This document shows positions 34,001-47,200 of a DNA stretch of 64,000 nt, piece by piece. This DNA is from Pagrus major (Eukaryota > Chordata > Actinopteri > Spariformes > Sparidae). The translations under genes were made by a program, and so were the position numbers. Every line of letters begins with the position of its first letter. Positions within the stretch are counted from its first letter, which is position 1. The stretch covers positions 6,760,436 through 6,824,435 of the forward strand of contig NC_133220.1 in assembly GCF_040436345.1 (NCBI RefSeq), in the 5' to 3' direction. The notes beneath the pieces are model-generated. The model searched no databases, was not told where the DNA came from, and saw only the letters and a list, made by a program, of their open reading frames with translations.

Positions 34001-37000
34001 TCAGCTTAAGTTCAGCACTCTGGAAAGATTTGGATCCACCTTACGGAGAGCAGCGATCAGGACCGAGCTGGCTACAGTTCCCTTTTTTCGTACTGTGTCG
34101 ATCAACTCTCGTGCTTTATCCTGTATGACCGGTTTTGCTTTAACTGACTGCATTTCTTCATCATTTATAAAGTCCAGATCAAGAAGTTTATCCAGAAGCT
34201 GGTTCAGAACAGGTCCAGACACTCGTCTCACAAACTCTGGTCGAACTAAATGCAGCCTCTGCTCTGCTGGGACCCCGTCCTCTGCTGGGGCATTTCTTCC
34301 TTCAGTTCTCCTTCTCCTTCTTCTTCTTCTATCTAGAAGATACACAGGGGAAAAATATTTTAATAACCAACATCAATTTGAAAGAAAAGTCTTAGAAAAG
34401 CACAAAATATTAAGGTTCTACTGAAACTAGAACTTCACTCAATAGAGCGCATACCTCCACCAAAGCCAACAGCCCCCTTTAATTCATTTAAGGCTTAAAT
34501 TTTAAGCCTAATCCAATACCAAATGTAACATATTTAAATCCACTAGATCCAGTTCTTTATATGTGTCTGCGTCAGATTGTCCTCACTCTTAGATTCCAGC
34601 CACCTAAATACACCAGATTTTTTTCATCAAGATTCATTATTCCCAGTGAAATTAAGAAAATTTACATTTAGGGCATTTAGCGGACACTTTTGTCCAAAGC
34701 AACTTACAATAAGTACATTTGTCACAAGAAAGAAACCACAACATTTCACCGTTGATAAAGTAAGAATGAAAAAAAAAAAAAAAAAGAGGAGGGAGGGAGT
34801 CATGCTATGCTAAATGTTGAAAAACTCTCCATCAATGGTGAAGACAGTGAGGAAAACATTCCTGCATCCGTCCATCTATCTGGATCGGCACCAAATGTTA
34901 ATGAGGTCTATTCTGGACTGTTCACTGCATCCTTTCAGATTTGAATGCATCAGAGACAACACACACCCTTCAACATCACCGCTTCAAATCTATTCTATTC
35001 CTTTCTGTTGTTCCATCAGGTGGATGAAGTCTTACCAGTGAGATCAACGTCATGCTCCCAGACCACCATCTGTCTTTGATCTTTGACTGTTAAAGTCACT
35101 TCTTCGGTGTTTGTAGGCAGGCGGACCTCAAACGTTGGGTCGTAATTTGATCCAAACTCCAGGTCGAAATCTGCACTCTGAAAACCAAAGTGTCAGAATC
35201 TTTATAGTGTCCAATAATGAATCGTGTCAGCATGCTGCAGCACTAACACAGACTTTTGTTTCAAATACTCACCTTAGGCTGTATTTTAATGGCCTGAGGA
35301 CAGTGAAGACTGTAACTTTGATCTTCAACGAGTTTACATTTTGAAGGAACCTGGATGTTCTCTGTATATCGCTGCTGTGTGCTCACCTGAAGAGACATCA
35401 GAACATTTAAACAGTTTCTCCTCAGTAGAGCCTGACATTAACAGGCCAATTATATCTCATCACAGATAAATCAGTATCAGTGTATTTGTAGGTCGCCAAG
35501 TACCATCATATACTGCATCAGTAGAGTGGGGCTGCAACTAGGGCTGGGAATCGTTCAAAACACTCTCGATAGTGGTACCTTGACTTTGATACTGGTTTCT
35601 GAACAATCCTTTCTTCAGTACCAATACATTCATTTAAAAATATAAACATCAGGGTCCACTCACTTCAGATATTCAAGACACGAGAGCAGCTAGGAGCTGC
35701 TTGCTCTGCATTTACAAGTGAATGTGGCAAATTATTTTAATGATCCGTTATCAAAACAAAATGAATAACACGACAGTTTGTTCTGCATAAAATTCCCTCT
35801 TTGTGTTTCCCTCCATCACATACATTGAAAGAACATTATGTAGGGATCTCTTAACATCCAGTATGAATAGAAGAAATCACTACAGCAAGAACACGCTGCT
35901 CAGTGTTCATATGAACATATTACTGTTGTTGTAAGACATATTGTAAAGTTGTCCTTTAGGAGACACGTTTGGACTGACAGCTGTAACATGAAGCTTTACC
36001 TCGTCCAGATGGATGTTCCTCGGCACGAGAAACACGTTGAGTTTTTGTCTCTGTGTTTTTGGGTTTGGTTGTCCGAGGAACAGCAGGACTTTGCCGCTAA
36101 CTGGTCTCGTGTTGTTGCTGTTCAAAAACCTTTTAATAAAATCCTTTACAATGCCAATGGGAGAGAAGTGAGAGACTGTGACAACCACATGAGTGTCTGT
36201 AACCTCCAGCGGCTCCAGGACGTTCATTCCATCATCAGTGATGTGGACGACAGACAGCAGACCTTCAGGCAGCGGAGCTGTGAAAACACAGAGCTGTTTT
36301 GCTCATTACAACTATAGTCCTAATTGTATTGAGTTTTCCAGAACATTGAGCTGATTCTTTGTACAACTGTTGTCCAGGTTGAGCAATTTATTGAACACAT
36401 ATTCAGTGATGGAGGATGGGAAGTCGGTGACTGACTGTGTCCTTGCTCCTACAAGGGGAAGATAAATTGTTGCGCCTTTGGGGAAAATTTTTTTTATTTT
36501 AAGATTTAATGCCTGGTTAGCCATTGCTGTAACCTATCCAGCATCCCAAATGTGGTTGTATTTTTCACTTGGTTGTCGTGTTTTTATAGCCTGTATGAAC
36601 AACAAAAAATTATCAAAGATGGGCTATTGGTGGGCCATCTTCAGAAGACTACAGTTTCACCATGGCCAGAATCAGTAACATCTGTAGTTGCATAATATCA
36701 TTGGCAAGTATGAGCACAGTCTGAAATATCAGATTTCCTAATGAAATCCCTCACATCATGACTTGACCCTGTGACCTTGTCAATCGGGGTTAGGGAAAAG
36801 TGGTTTAGTGAAGACTGTTGAAATCGATGGGGAATATTACTTGATTATTGACTGTTAATTAAATCATTAATCAATGAAATGTATGTTATTATTATTCATT
36901 AATAATCACCAGAGCACCACCCTGGAATCAGAGAACAATAATCAAATGGGGTAAATCCGAGCACCGACTGTCTCAACCAGCTGTTATTAAAATATTAGAT

Positions 37001-40000
37001 GGGCAAAATAACTGCTCAGTTACAATCAGCAGTGCGAATGCTGTAGTTAGGCTTCTGGTTTTACCTACAGGCCTCTCTATTGTCTGCAATATGTGGATGA
37101 GGTCCCAACAAGATATAGTGACTATTCCTTGGCACCGTAAGAAAGAAGAAACTCTCCATTCATATAGCACAATAAAGTCCTTACCATCCATAACTTCACA
37201 GTGAGGCAGGTGGAGCTGACGGACAGCAGCATCCTCTGAACACTTGATATCGAACAGCAGCCCTGCAGCCATCTTGCCAACTGATTTGAGGAGATACTCA
37301 TCCCATTGGACCGTCCTGTACAGCAGCTCCGCCCCCTGAACCATAACAAACACCAGTCCAGTCGATTCACACTGGAACACACCTGGACCAGGACAAATGA
37401 ACCTGTAGGACACGGAGGAGCTGTTAACAACAAGCCAGTCTGTCGTCAAAAGATCTGTTAAGACGCGCAGATGCTTGGCTTTTTTATTCATCATATACGT
37501 TGTGTTTTACATGTTTAAATCTTCCTTTCTGCATAATCTGCAACCTTTCTGCTCACACTGAAAACTATCCCATCGTCCAACAGATAGCAATTTTAAAATA
37601 AGCCAAATTCTGACATGAATTAAGCCTTATGCATATAGCATCTGCCCTGCTTTATGACAACACAAACACATCCAGCTTTTGTCCTGTTAAGCAGCCAAGG
37701 TGTGGACTGAAGACACATGACTTGGACTCAAGACGGACTCGAATCACTTTCGACTCTACTTGACAAAATCAAAGGAAAATTGCAACTAGATTTGGACTTT
37801 TCCAGTAATACTCGTGACTTCACTTGGACTTGAGCCTTTTGACTTGAAAATTATTTATTTACTTATTACCTTCCCCTATCGCAAAGATAAAAAAAATATG
37901 TATTTTTTAAAAAGTGTGCCATCAATCAGCTATTTTCCTTAAGTTACTGAATTACTTAATGTTGACACCATGGGTCCCAAATTAACACCCAACACATTGC
38001 AGATATGGGTAGATTTTCCGTTTGGTCATTACTTTCTTGTTCTTTTACTACAGCGTTTTTATAATTGGATACTAAAATCATAACAATATCCAATTCATTT
38101 TTCATAGGCAGATTTTAAAAATTATCTACATACACTATAAGTAATGGACCACCTACACATTACACCTACAGTAGCTTTTATGACATCCCATTCTAAATCC
38201 GTAGGTATTAATATGTTGCTGGTCCCCCCCTTTACAGCTCTAACAGCTTCCACTCTTCTGGGAAGGCTTTCTACAAGATTTTGGACTGTGTCTGTGGGAA
38301 TTTTTGCCCATTCATCCAGAAGAGCATTTGTGAGCTCAGACACTGAGTTGGACGATAGGGCCTGGCTTGCAATCTCTGTTCTAGTTCACCACAAAGGTGT
38401 TCGATGGGGTTGAGGTCAAGGCTCTGCGCGGGCCAGTCAAGTTCTTTCACACCAAACTTATCCAACCATGCCTTTATGGACCTTGCTTTGAGCATTGGGA
38501 CACAGTCATGCTGGAACAGAAAAGGGCCTTCCCCAAACTGTTCCAACAAAATTGGAAGCATAGAGTAGTCAAAAATGTCTTGGTAAGCTGTAGCATTAAG
38601 ATTTCCCTTCACTTGAACTAAGGGGATTAGGCCAACCCCAGAAAAACAACCCCATAGCATTATCCCTCCTCCACCAAACTTTACAGTTGGCACAAAGCAG
38701 TCAGGCTGGTAAAGTTCTCCTGGTATTAGCCAAACCCAGACTTGTCCATCAGACCACTGATGGAATATCTAGGAGGGAAGACATTTCATAAACTGACTTG
38801 TTGCAATGGTGGCAACCTATTACAGTACCAAGCTTGAATTCAGTGAGCTCTTTAGAATGACCCATTCTTTCACAAATGTTTGTAAAAGCATAATACATGG
38901 CTAGTTGCTTCATTGCAATGGGACTGAATGAAACACCTGAATTCAATGATTGAGAGGTGTGGTCCAATACTTTTGTCCATATCGTGTGTATGAACAGTGT
39001 TCAACATAGCCCCTGCCAAGCCCAGATCTGAAAGGTGTGTATGTGTGAGGGAGGGTGTTTCTGAAGCTGTTTCACCATTCAACAGTTCTGGTGAAGTACA
39101 CTAGCATCTTTTGCAAGAAATGAGCCAAAAGTGCTGAAAAGAGTTGCAGAGGTTTAAGTGTTCTGCATTTCATTTTTTGGTTACCTGTATGACGTCTTCT
39201 GTGAATCAGTCAACAGTTCTGGTGTGAAAACTCGCTTGTCCTAAAATTGAAAAAGGCACAAATATAATGAATTAGACCATATTGGAAAAAATGCATTGAA
39301 ATTGGAGCAGAGACTGCCACTTAACTCATCTTGCTTTTATTCCTCACTTCATTATCCCTTGTCAAAATGACTAAATTGTTGTTTTTAGTGAGATTTGTAC
39401 CCGGTTATCGTTGGTGGCGTATCGCAGCACGAAGCTTTTAACCTTCAGGACAAAGACACTGTTGTAGAACTGGATGAGGTCACCACGTTCCTCCTCCGCT
39501 GTTTGGTTGGAGTTTGCGTCTCCTGAGACCTGATTGGTTTTCTCTGCAGCTGATGAAACAGAAGGATCGATAGTTTAAGAAATCTATCAGATGAAAATGC
39601 CAAATATTATTAATTGAATCCTGTTGGGTTTTCATAATGATTAGTCGGTTAATCAAGTTATTTTGTTTATTAATTAATGGTTTGAGTCACTTTGAGGGCA
39701 AAAAATCCAAAACAGAGATAATTTGCTGCTTTTGTTGGTCTAAAATTATAGTACATTTTATATTTTGAGGCTTTGGTGGGGAAGTCAGACAAGACAAAAC
39801 ATCTGCTCACATTGCTTTTCTTGTCTTTAGTTTTGTAGAACAAATAATTGATACCGACAATGAATGAGAACCTCTTCTGTAACAGTCACGAAAAGCTTTT
39901 CAATGCCAGAAAGTCTTTTCGAAAGGTCTGTTGGATTTTGAAATTCATACATCCAGAATTCCCAAAATGTTTGTTTGATGAGGTTCTGAGGACCAAAATG

Positions 40001-43000
40001 TTGTTATAAAAGTGAGTGCAAGAGATCAACAATGCACAAAACTTTCTGGTTCAGTTTTTCAGAGGAAACAAAAAACATCACTTCAGTAAAAATGCTCACA
40101 ACTTATATAAAAAGATGCTGTAGACAAACTGATTTCAACCTGTGATGGGGAAATTGCTTCATTAGACTTCTTCTTACACAGTGTGTTTATGAAGCATTTC
40201 AGTGTGAGATTCTTACATTCGCCTCCCGAAACAGGATCCACCTCCATGTTCTCATCAGCCACCTGCTCTCTAGGAGTGTGACGCAGCAAGACGCTGTGGC
40301 ACACCTACACACACATACACACAAACAGTGAGCTTCTACAAAAAAACTTGTGCAAGATGTTTTTCAGTTCATGGATTGTTGTTGTATCATAATGGTTTGC
40401 AGTGGTCTGTCCGTGTGTTCTTACATGACTGCTGGCCTGTGGTTGGCTGCGGTAACACTTCATGATGTCACGGAAGGTGTGAGTCTCTTTGGTGACCTGT
40501 AAGGGAGGATTGAATCACAGGAATTACAACTAGTGTGTTAGCACGCCTCATAACGTCTGAAGAAGTCTGTTTCCACCACTGAACATTTGACTGTTAAAAA
40601 CCTGGTTTCATTTTTCACAGAGTACATTCAAATTCAAGCATATTCTTGAAACCATTTCAAATGAAGCATTTTCCAAACTCTGAAAACTTTGTATGAACCC
40701 TGGTATTAAAAGTTACTAGACCCTAGGATTATGTGAGTAAAATTTCTCTGGCAGGTTTTCAGGATCGCTGCCAGAAACATATTTATCCTGAAACCACAGC
40801 AGCTTATGCTGAATTAAATAAGAAGTGTTTGGTTTGTTTCCTCACTTTTGATATGATGTAAACGCTGCACAGCAGCAGCTGGTCGAGATGTCTGCCCTTC
40901 ATCAGATCAGTACTGTGAACCAGAGTGTGTTCAAAACATGTCCAGATTTTCCCTCGCAGCTCCGACGGGATGTCCAACTTCACACACAAATCCCTCAGAC
41001 GTACACTGGCCAGATGATACACCTGGAGACACACACAGAGGAGACAAGATGGTCAGAAGACAGAAACATCCATCCGTCAAAGTGTGTTTATATTCTATCA
41101 GACAAAGTGAAAACTAATCAGTCCTCATGTGGAAATATTCTGCTATTGAACAAACACACTGAAGACACGGGCAGGATTTGTTGCAGTTATAAAATGTCTC
41201 TTTTAGGAACTCTTTCCCTCAATTTATACTAAAGTTAATCACTGAAGTCACATTTAAGATGACCAATTATTTTTTCCAGTTCCTACCTTCCTGAAGAACA
41301 GAGCGAGGGATTCAGTGTGCCGCAGCCCACCACTTCCGGTCTGTGGGTCTGAGGTCGTGGGTGCGGCTGTGACGCGGCTTGGGGAGGCGGTGCGGTGCGG
41401 TGAAGCCAGCAGGAACTGAGCGTTGATGGTACCAGAGGAGTCGCAAGACTGAACCGGGATCAGTGTGATGGTTCGGTCGTTACTCATACCTGCAGATATT
41501 CACAATAAATATAAAAGATCATATCATAGTCATACCATCCATCAAAGACCATCCTACCCTCAGGAAGTGAAACTGTCCACTCAGGGGGCAGGACATAATT
41601 CAGATTTGTCTCATTGAAATTAATAAAGAAATGTTTCTGGTCTAAACGGCGTCATGACAGATGTAAAAGTGCTTGTTCAGACCCGAGACCAAGATGTCAA
41701 ATGTCATTCAGATCAACATAAAGAAGACATTTCTGAAGGGGTCTTTCACTGCAGTTGTGTCTGTTTTATGCATCAGCATCTCCTTTGTATCCTCCGTGTT
41801 CAGTTATGTAAACATGTGTAAATGTGCGTGTCGTCTACCTTGCAGTGGGAAACTCAGCACGGTGGCCGGGCTGCCCTGAGCTCCGATCCTCAGGGTGCTG
41901 GTCGAGCTGAACGTCAGCCTTTTAGCTGGTGAGGACATCGGGCTCAGGGTCACTCCTGCTGCTGGAGGGTCATCACCAAAGAGATGTTGTTTAGGGCTGC
42001 CAGCTGCCAGGGAGCTGTACCGGTCATGGACCGACAACGGAGAGGGAGGAACATCTGGAAGAAAACAGATAATACATTTTATCACAGTTCATTTTTTAAC
42101 TGCAAATACAAACTATTTACACACAGATGCAGTCAACACCCACCTTTACGTGCACTGCCCAGGCCTGACCTGAACTCCCTGATGCGAGGGTGGATGACGG
42201 GGGGGAGGGCAACCAGAGGCAGGTGGGTCTGCCCTACGCTGGTAGAACTAGAACCAGAACCAGAGCCTGTGTCCAGACTGGACGAAAAATTCACCTAGAG
42301 AGAGATGAGGAGAGAGAAAGTGAAATAAAGACAAAGACAGGAAGTAGCAAGACAGGCAAAAAAGGATATTTCTCTTATGTTTATACAGTCAAAGTGTGAC
42401 GGGTTAGGGTGCATCCAAAAGCAAACACCTGTTGTATTGTACTGTAAGTAGTGCAAGATCACAAGTTCCCTTAATTGACTGACTTCCTGCTCAAAGTGTC
42501 ACTCAAATAAATAATTTTATTAATTTTTGATTTTTTGTGCTGACACATGCCAAATAGAACCTTACGGAGGGCCAACTTTGGCCCACAGGCCCAACTTTAG
42601 GCAGCCCTGAGAAAAATAACAAAAGACAGCCAGCAAAGGAAAGGAGCAAGTAACATCCTTCATAATGTTGCCTTTTATGTCTATGATTTAGCCTTGAGGA
42701 CTTATTTTTCCATTTCAAGACAAAAAATCTACATACGTGGTGTCATAATGACAGCTGTTCTCTGCACAGTGACATCTTCTTTCTCAGCAAAAGTGTTTGT
42801 ATCTTAAAGCAAAACCAATTGAGGCACACAGCTGCACTAGTATTAAGAAATATATTCTAGAAAGTTGGAACGCCTTGATTTATGGCAGAGAAACTTCTGC
42901 TTGAATCAACAAAATAAGATTCCTGCTGACCTCCTCCACTGTGGGCACTTTGTTCCCTGCATCCTGTAAGGCGCTCCACAGGGCGGAGTCTGCGCTCCAC

Positions 43001-44201
43001 GCTTGGCTTTCCAGAATCTGCTCCTCGATCTGGTTTAGATGTTTCACCATGTCTCTGGACAGGCCTTCCTCTGAGCGGATAAACACCTCGATCACCTGCA
43101 CACACACACACACACACAAATATTACTTAGGAAGCTGACACGAGTTTTGCCTGAATGTGCTTTTTCAGCAATTGATAATTAGATTTATTGGCAACTGCAG
43201 TTGAACTTTGTATCCAACAGACTCCTGACTGGCTGTTTAAAGATGTTAAAGCGTGTACGTTTTAGTGTGTGTGACCTTGAAAAAGTCAAATGGGGACAGT
43301 TTGAAGATGTTGATGATCCAGGGGAAGGTTCTCTGAGAGCTGTAGGAGAACAACACCACCTCCAGACAACACGCCATCAGGGAACAGTGGAAGATATCCT
43401 GCTCCAGTAACGTCTAACAACACACACAGATTCATATTTATCACTCATGTGGCAGCCAACTGATTATCACAAAACACTGAAACACATCTGGAAATGTCTA
43501 ATGAAACAAGGAAGGAAAGAAAAAGTGTTACTTTATACATATATTAAAAAAAGAAAAATTCTACCGGATGAGAAATTTCTGAGAATTTTGGGCCATTTCA
43601 AAGAACTATGTAAAACATTTACTGTATATTAAATCACTCATGTATGAAAGTTTACTGATGTTTAACCACATCTGGTTGATAAGTCTCAAACCTTAGAAAA
43701 AGCTAGTAAGTGGATCTTTGAGGGTTTTTTTTCTGAATTTTCCATCAATCTTCTCATCAAACAGAAAGACTACTATTGTATAAGGATATGAAACACACTG
43801 AGAATGATGCTTACACTCATGTCTTTGCCGTGCAGCCGTTTGGTCTCCTGACTGATGACGTTCTCCAGGATCTTGTAATAAAGGATCTCAGCCAGTTTCA
43901 AACGGTTCTCTGCAAAGTCTGGAAAAGACAAAAGGAAGATCGTTTGTATGTAGTGATTGAGCTGTGTTGACATGTAAAACTACAGCGTGTTATATAAGCA
44001 CAATATATAGTATTTTGTGTATAGTACAGTGGCATGAGTAAATCCTCTTGTAAGATGATTTAAGAAGGTTGAAGCATTGTTGTTTCAAAGTTGTGTGACT
44101 GCAGATTGTTGAACCACCTGCTCGAGATGTTTATTACATGTTGTCTGTTTGAAATTCAGGATAACTCACCAAGAACTATTTCTGCTTTATTTATACTTAT
44201 A

Positions 44202-44262
<61 letters not shown>

Positions 44263-47200
44263 TACCTATATGAGAGCCTGGCATGTCCTCTGAGTCTTTG
44301 GTGTAATGTTCTTTGAAGGTTTGTCCCAGTGTCTTCACTCTGGTCAGGATGTTGTCTGAGGGATCTCTGGAGCACGACCTTTAATAAACAGCACAGGACA
44401 CACTGTTACTATGGACAGTAAATATTCACATTTCACACAGTAACAATAACTGAACACCTCAAAACAATTAAACTAAAGCAATCAAATTGACATCATTTAA
44501 AAATAGAGCCTGACCGATATTTGCCCTCAAAGATGTTTGTTTATCGACGTTATGATGATGATGTGTTTGTAGGATTTGTCATGATCCATATGGGGGCATT
44601 TTATGTTCTTACTGCTCAAAGTTTTGAAGGAGCTTTGTGGAAGTTGTGTGTTGTGCTGGAAGATCGTTGTTAGTTTATGTCAGCGGACTCCATTTCTAAA
44701 CTAACATTAGCTACTGTTGCTCTGAGACGAGGCACTCAAACATGCATAAAGTCACATCCTCTTAACTGTCATGGAAAATCTGAACTTAAAACAAATCGTC
44801 CATCAGTATTAATTACTGAACATTTCTTAAAGAAACATTCCAAAGAAGACACCAATATGCATAACTTTAGCACCCACATTTGATCTTTATAATAGGACGT
44901 TTAATGTATGTTCCAATGAAATGTTACCATAGAATATACAACATAGATTGGTAATACAAACACCCCCCACCCCACCCCCAACTGTTTTCCAATAAATATA
45001 CACCAATTACAGAAAGAACCCTGAGCACAAAGAGGAACTGACCTGAAGATCTGCATCAGGTGGTCGCTCGGGGACGTCCTTAATCCGGCCACCATGCTCT
45101 GCAGCCGGCTGACACTCTGCGTCGCAGAGGAGACGGGCGTGACGAGCAGGTCCTTCTCCTTCAGGTAGACTCGTCCTGTCAGAGGGGTGGAGGGGGCGAG
45201 AGAGGCAGACTGCGCACACACAGAAAGAGAGAGAGACAGAGAGAGATGATTTCTACTTCACTTGATTGTACATTTTGATCAGGATTAGTTAATGCTTGGA
45301 TTGTTTCTTTTCAACTATTAAGAGTTTTTTTGTTTGTGTTTGGGCATGTGAAAAAAATTAGGGCTGTCAATCGCTCAAAATATTTAATTGTGATTAATCG
45401 CATGATTGTCCATAGTTAACTCACTATTAATCGCATGTAAAAAGCATGTTGCATCTTGTTTTAAAAAGCAGATGTGAAACAAATTGTCGATAAACTAACC
45501 ATCTCTGAGAATTGGTTATGGACACTACTATGAGTACTTTTCACTACTTTCTGACATTTTTACAGGCCAAACAATCCATAAAATGAAATGTAAACACTCA
45601 GCTGTTTCATAGCTTTTGGTCAGAAGTATGATTTAGAATTTCAATTAAAGTTAGTGCATCTGTTTTTGTTGAAAGTCTGTTATGTAGATCTTCAAGTAGT
45701 TTCCTCTCTTGATTTAAGTTCTGATAAGTCTTAAAGGGATATGAAAAAGCACAGTGACAATCTGATAATGTACTCAGATATATGATGATCAAGATACTTG
45801 ATGGTCGTTACCTTTTTTCTTTTCCAATACTTTTGATTTAACTGACGTTGGATTCTCTGAGAAGAGGAGACACAAAAAGGGCAAATGACATGAATAAAAC
45901 TGAACCAGTAAAATATAATGGGGCACTTTTTAATCAAGTTATTGTTGAACACAAAGAAAAGATTTGTGTGCATCTTTCAGGGAATCTACCTTCTTCTTTC
46001 CTTTGCTTTGTTGGACCCGTATACTATAATTTTGAAGTATAGCTGAGCGCCGGGAGATGGCCTCTCTCTGAGGTCGCAGACGCTGGTACTCACTGTACAA
46101 GGTGGCAAAATCATTCTTATACCTCTGACGCTCCTCCGGAGAGGTGATCACTGTGTACTTCCTTGGAGGGAAAGGAGAGAAAATCTTAGTGAGAGAGTTT
46201 AAATATGTATACATTTCTCTTTCAAGTATTTGGCTCAAGTGAGAGGAAGAATGATCATTAGAGGGAGACTTAATGAGAGGTACTAAGGCCTAGTCCACAT
46301 GTACATAGGTGAAAAATAATCACCTTCCAGACGAGTGATTTAACAGCATTTCAGAATAATCTCTGTGGTCAGTTGCTTAGTTACAGAATTCCTATGTTAC
46401 ATTGAAAATTGATGGAAATGAACCTTCACTGTCAACAATCGAATTAAAAAATGCAGTACTGACAATTTCTTTACAAAGACGGCTCATGGAGGAAAAACTG
46501 AACTGACTGAACTAAAGTGATAACATTGGCAAAGATCCTTTCTTGATTTTCTTGGGAAGATGGTTTACTTTGTAACAAACTGAATTTGAAGTTGAATTCA
46601 GTTTTTCCTCCACGAGTAAACCATCTTCTTAAATAAATCAATAAAGGATCTCTGAAACATCTCAGAGGCTGCTGGAGTTACCTTCATACCAGTCTCGTTT
46701 GTCTTGGTGCACACAGGATAAGTGTCTGTAATTCAGTGAGTCCATCTTAAGTCTCTGCACTTGTCCTGCATTATGAATATAAATCATTTAGCAGGACATT
46801 TTGTCTTCATCCTAAACACAGCATCTTCCATCTGGTCAGTTTACAGTAAAAAAAAAAAAAAAAAAAGCGTCTTACTCTGTGTCTGAGGGTCCAGTTACAG
46901 TACTGGGCTTGACGATCTTTTGAAGAGGATCTTGGGACAAGTCACTATCCAAAGACAGCTGCTCCTCTTCAGAAACATGACTCCTCTTCGTACCTCTGTG
47001 GAGAAAGTCCTGTTTGACTGAACTGATTTGTTGATTGGTTTTTAAAAAATAAATAAGATTTAGCAAAAAAAATTAGAGAAAAGTTTCTGTTCTTTTCTGT
47101 TTGAAATCCAGCATTCAGTCTGCAATGAATATTATTTTTATTTTTATTTCAGCTCCTCTGCTTTCATTAACACTAATAAACTGCTCTTCCAGTAGAAGTG

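Noticed and set aside
43081..43110. TG/CA-run frames around the pocket exons (for example CVCVCV at 44091-44273)
   Set aside because: They are microsatellite translations at intron edges.
39401..45209. RBL2/p130 as identity of the pocket exons
   Set aside because: Wording such as [15 protein letters not shown] and [14 protein letters not shown] fits p107/RBL1 better; a mixed teleost paralog remains possible.
39401..45209. A complete, independent rbl1 gene
   Set aside because: No N-terminal cyclin-like exons upstream (cluster exons follow directly) and no C-terminal tail exon downstream are visible.
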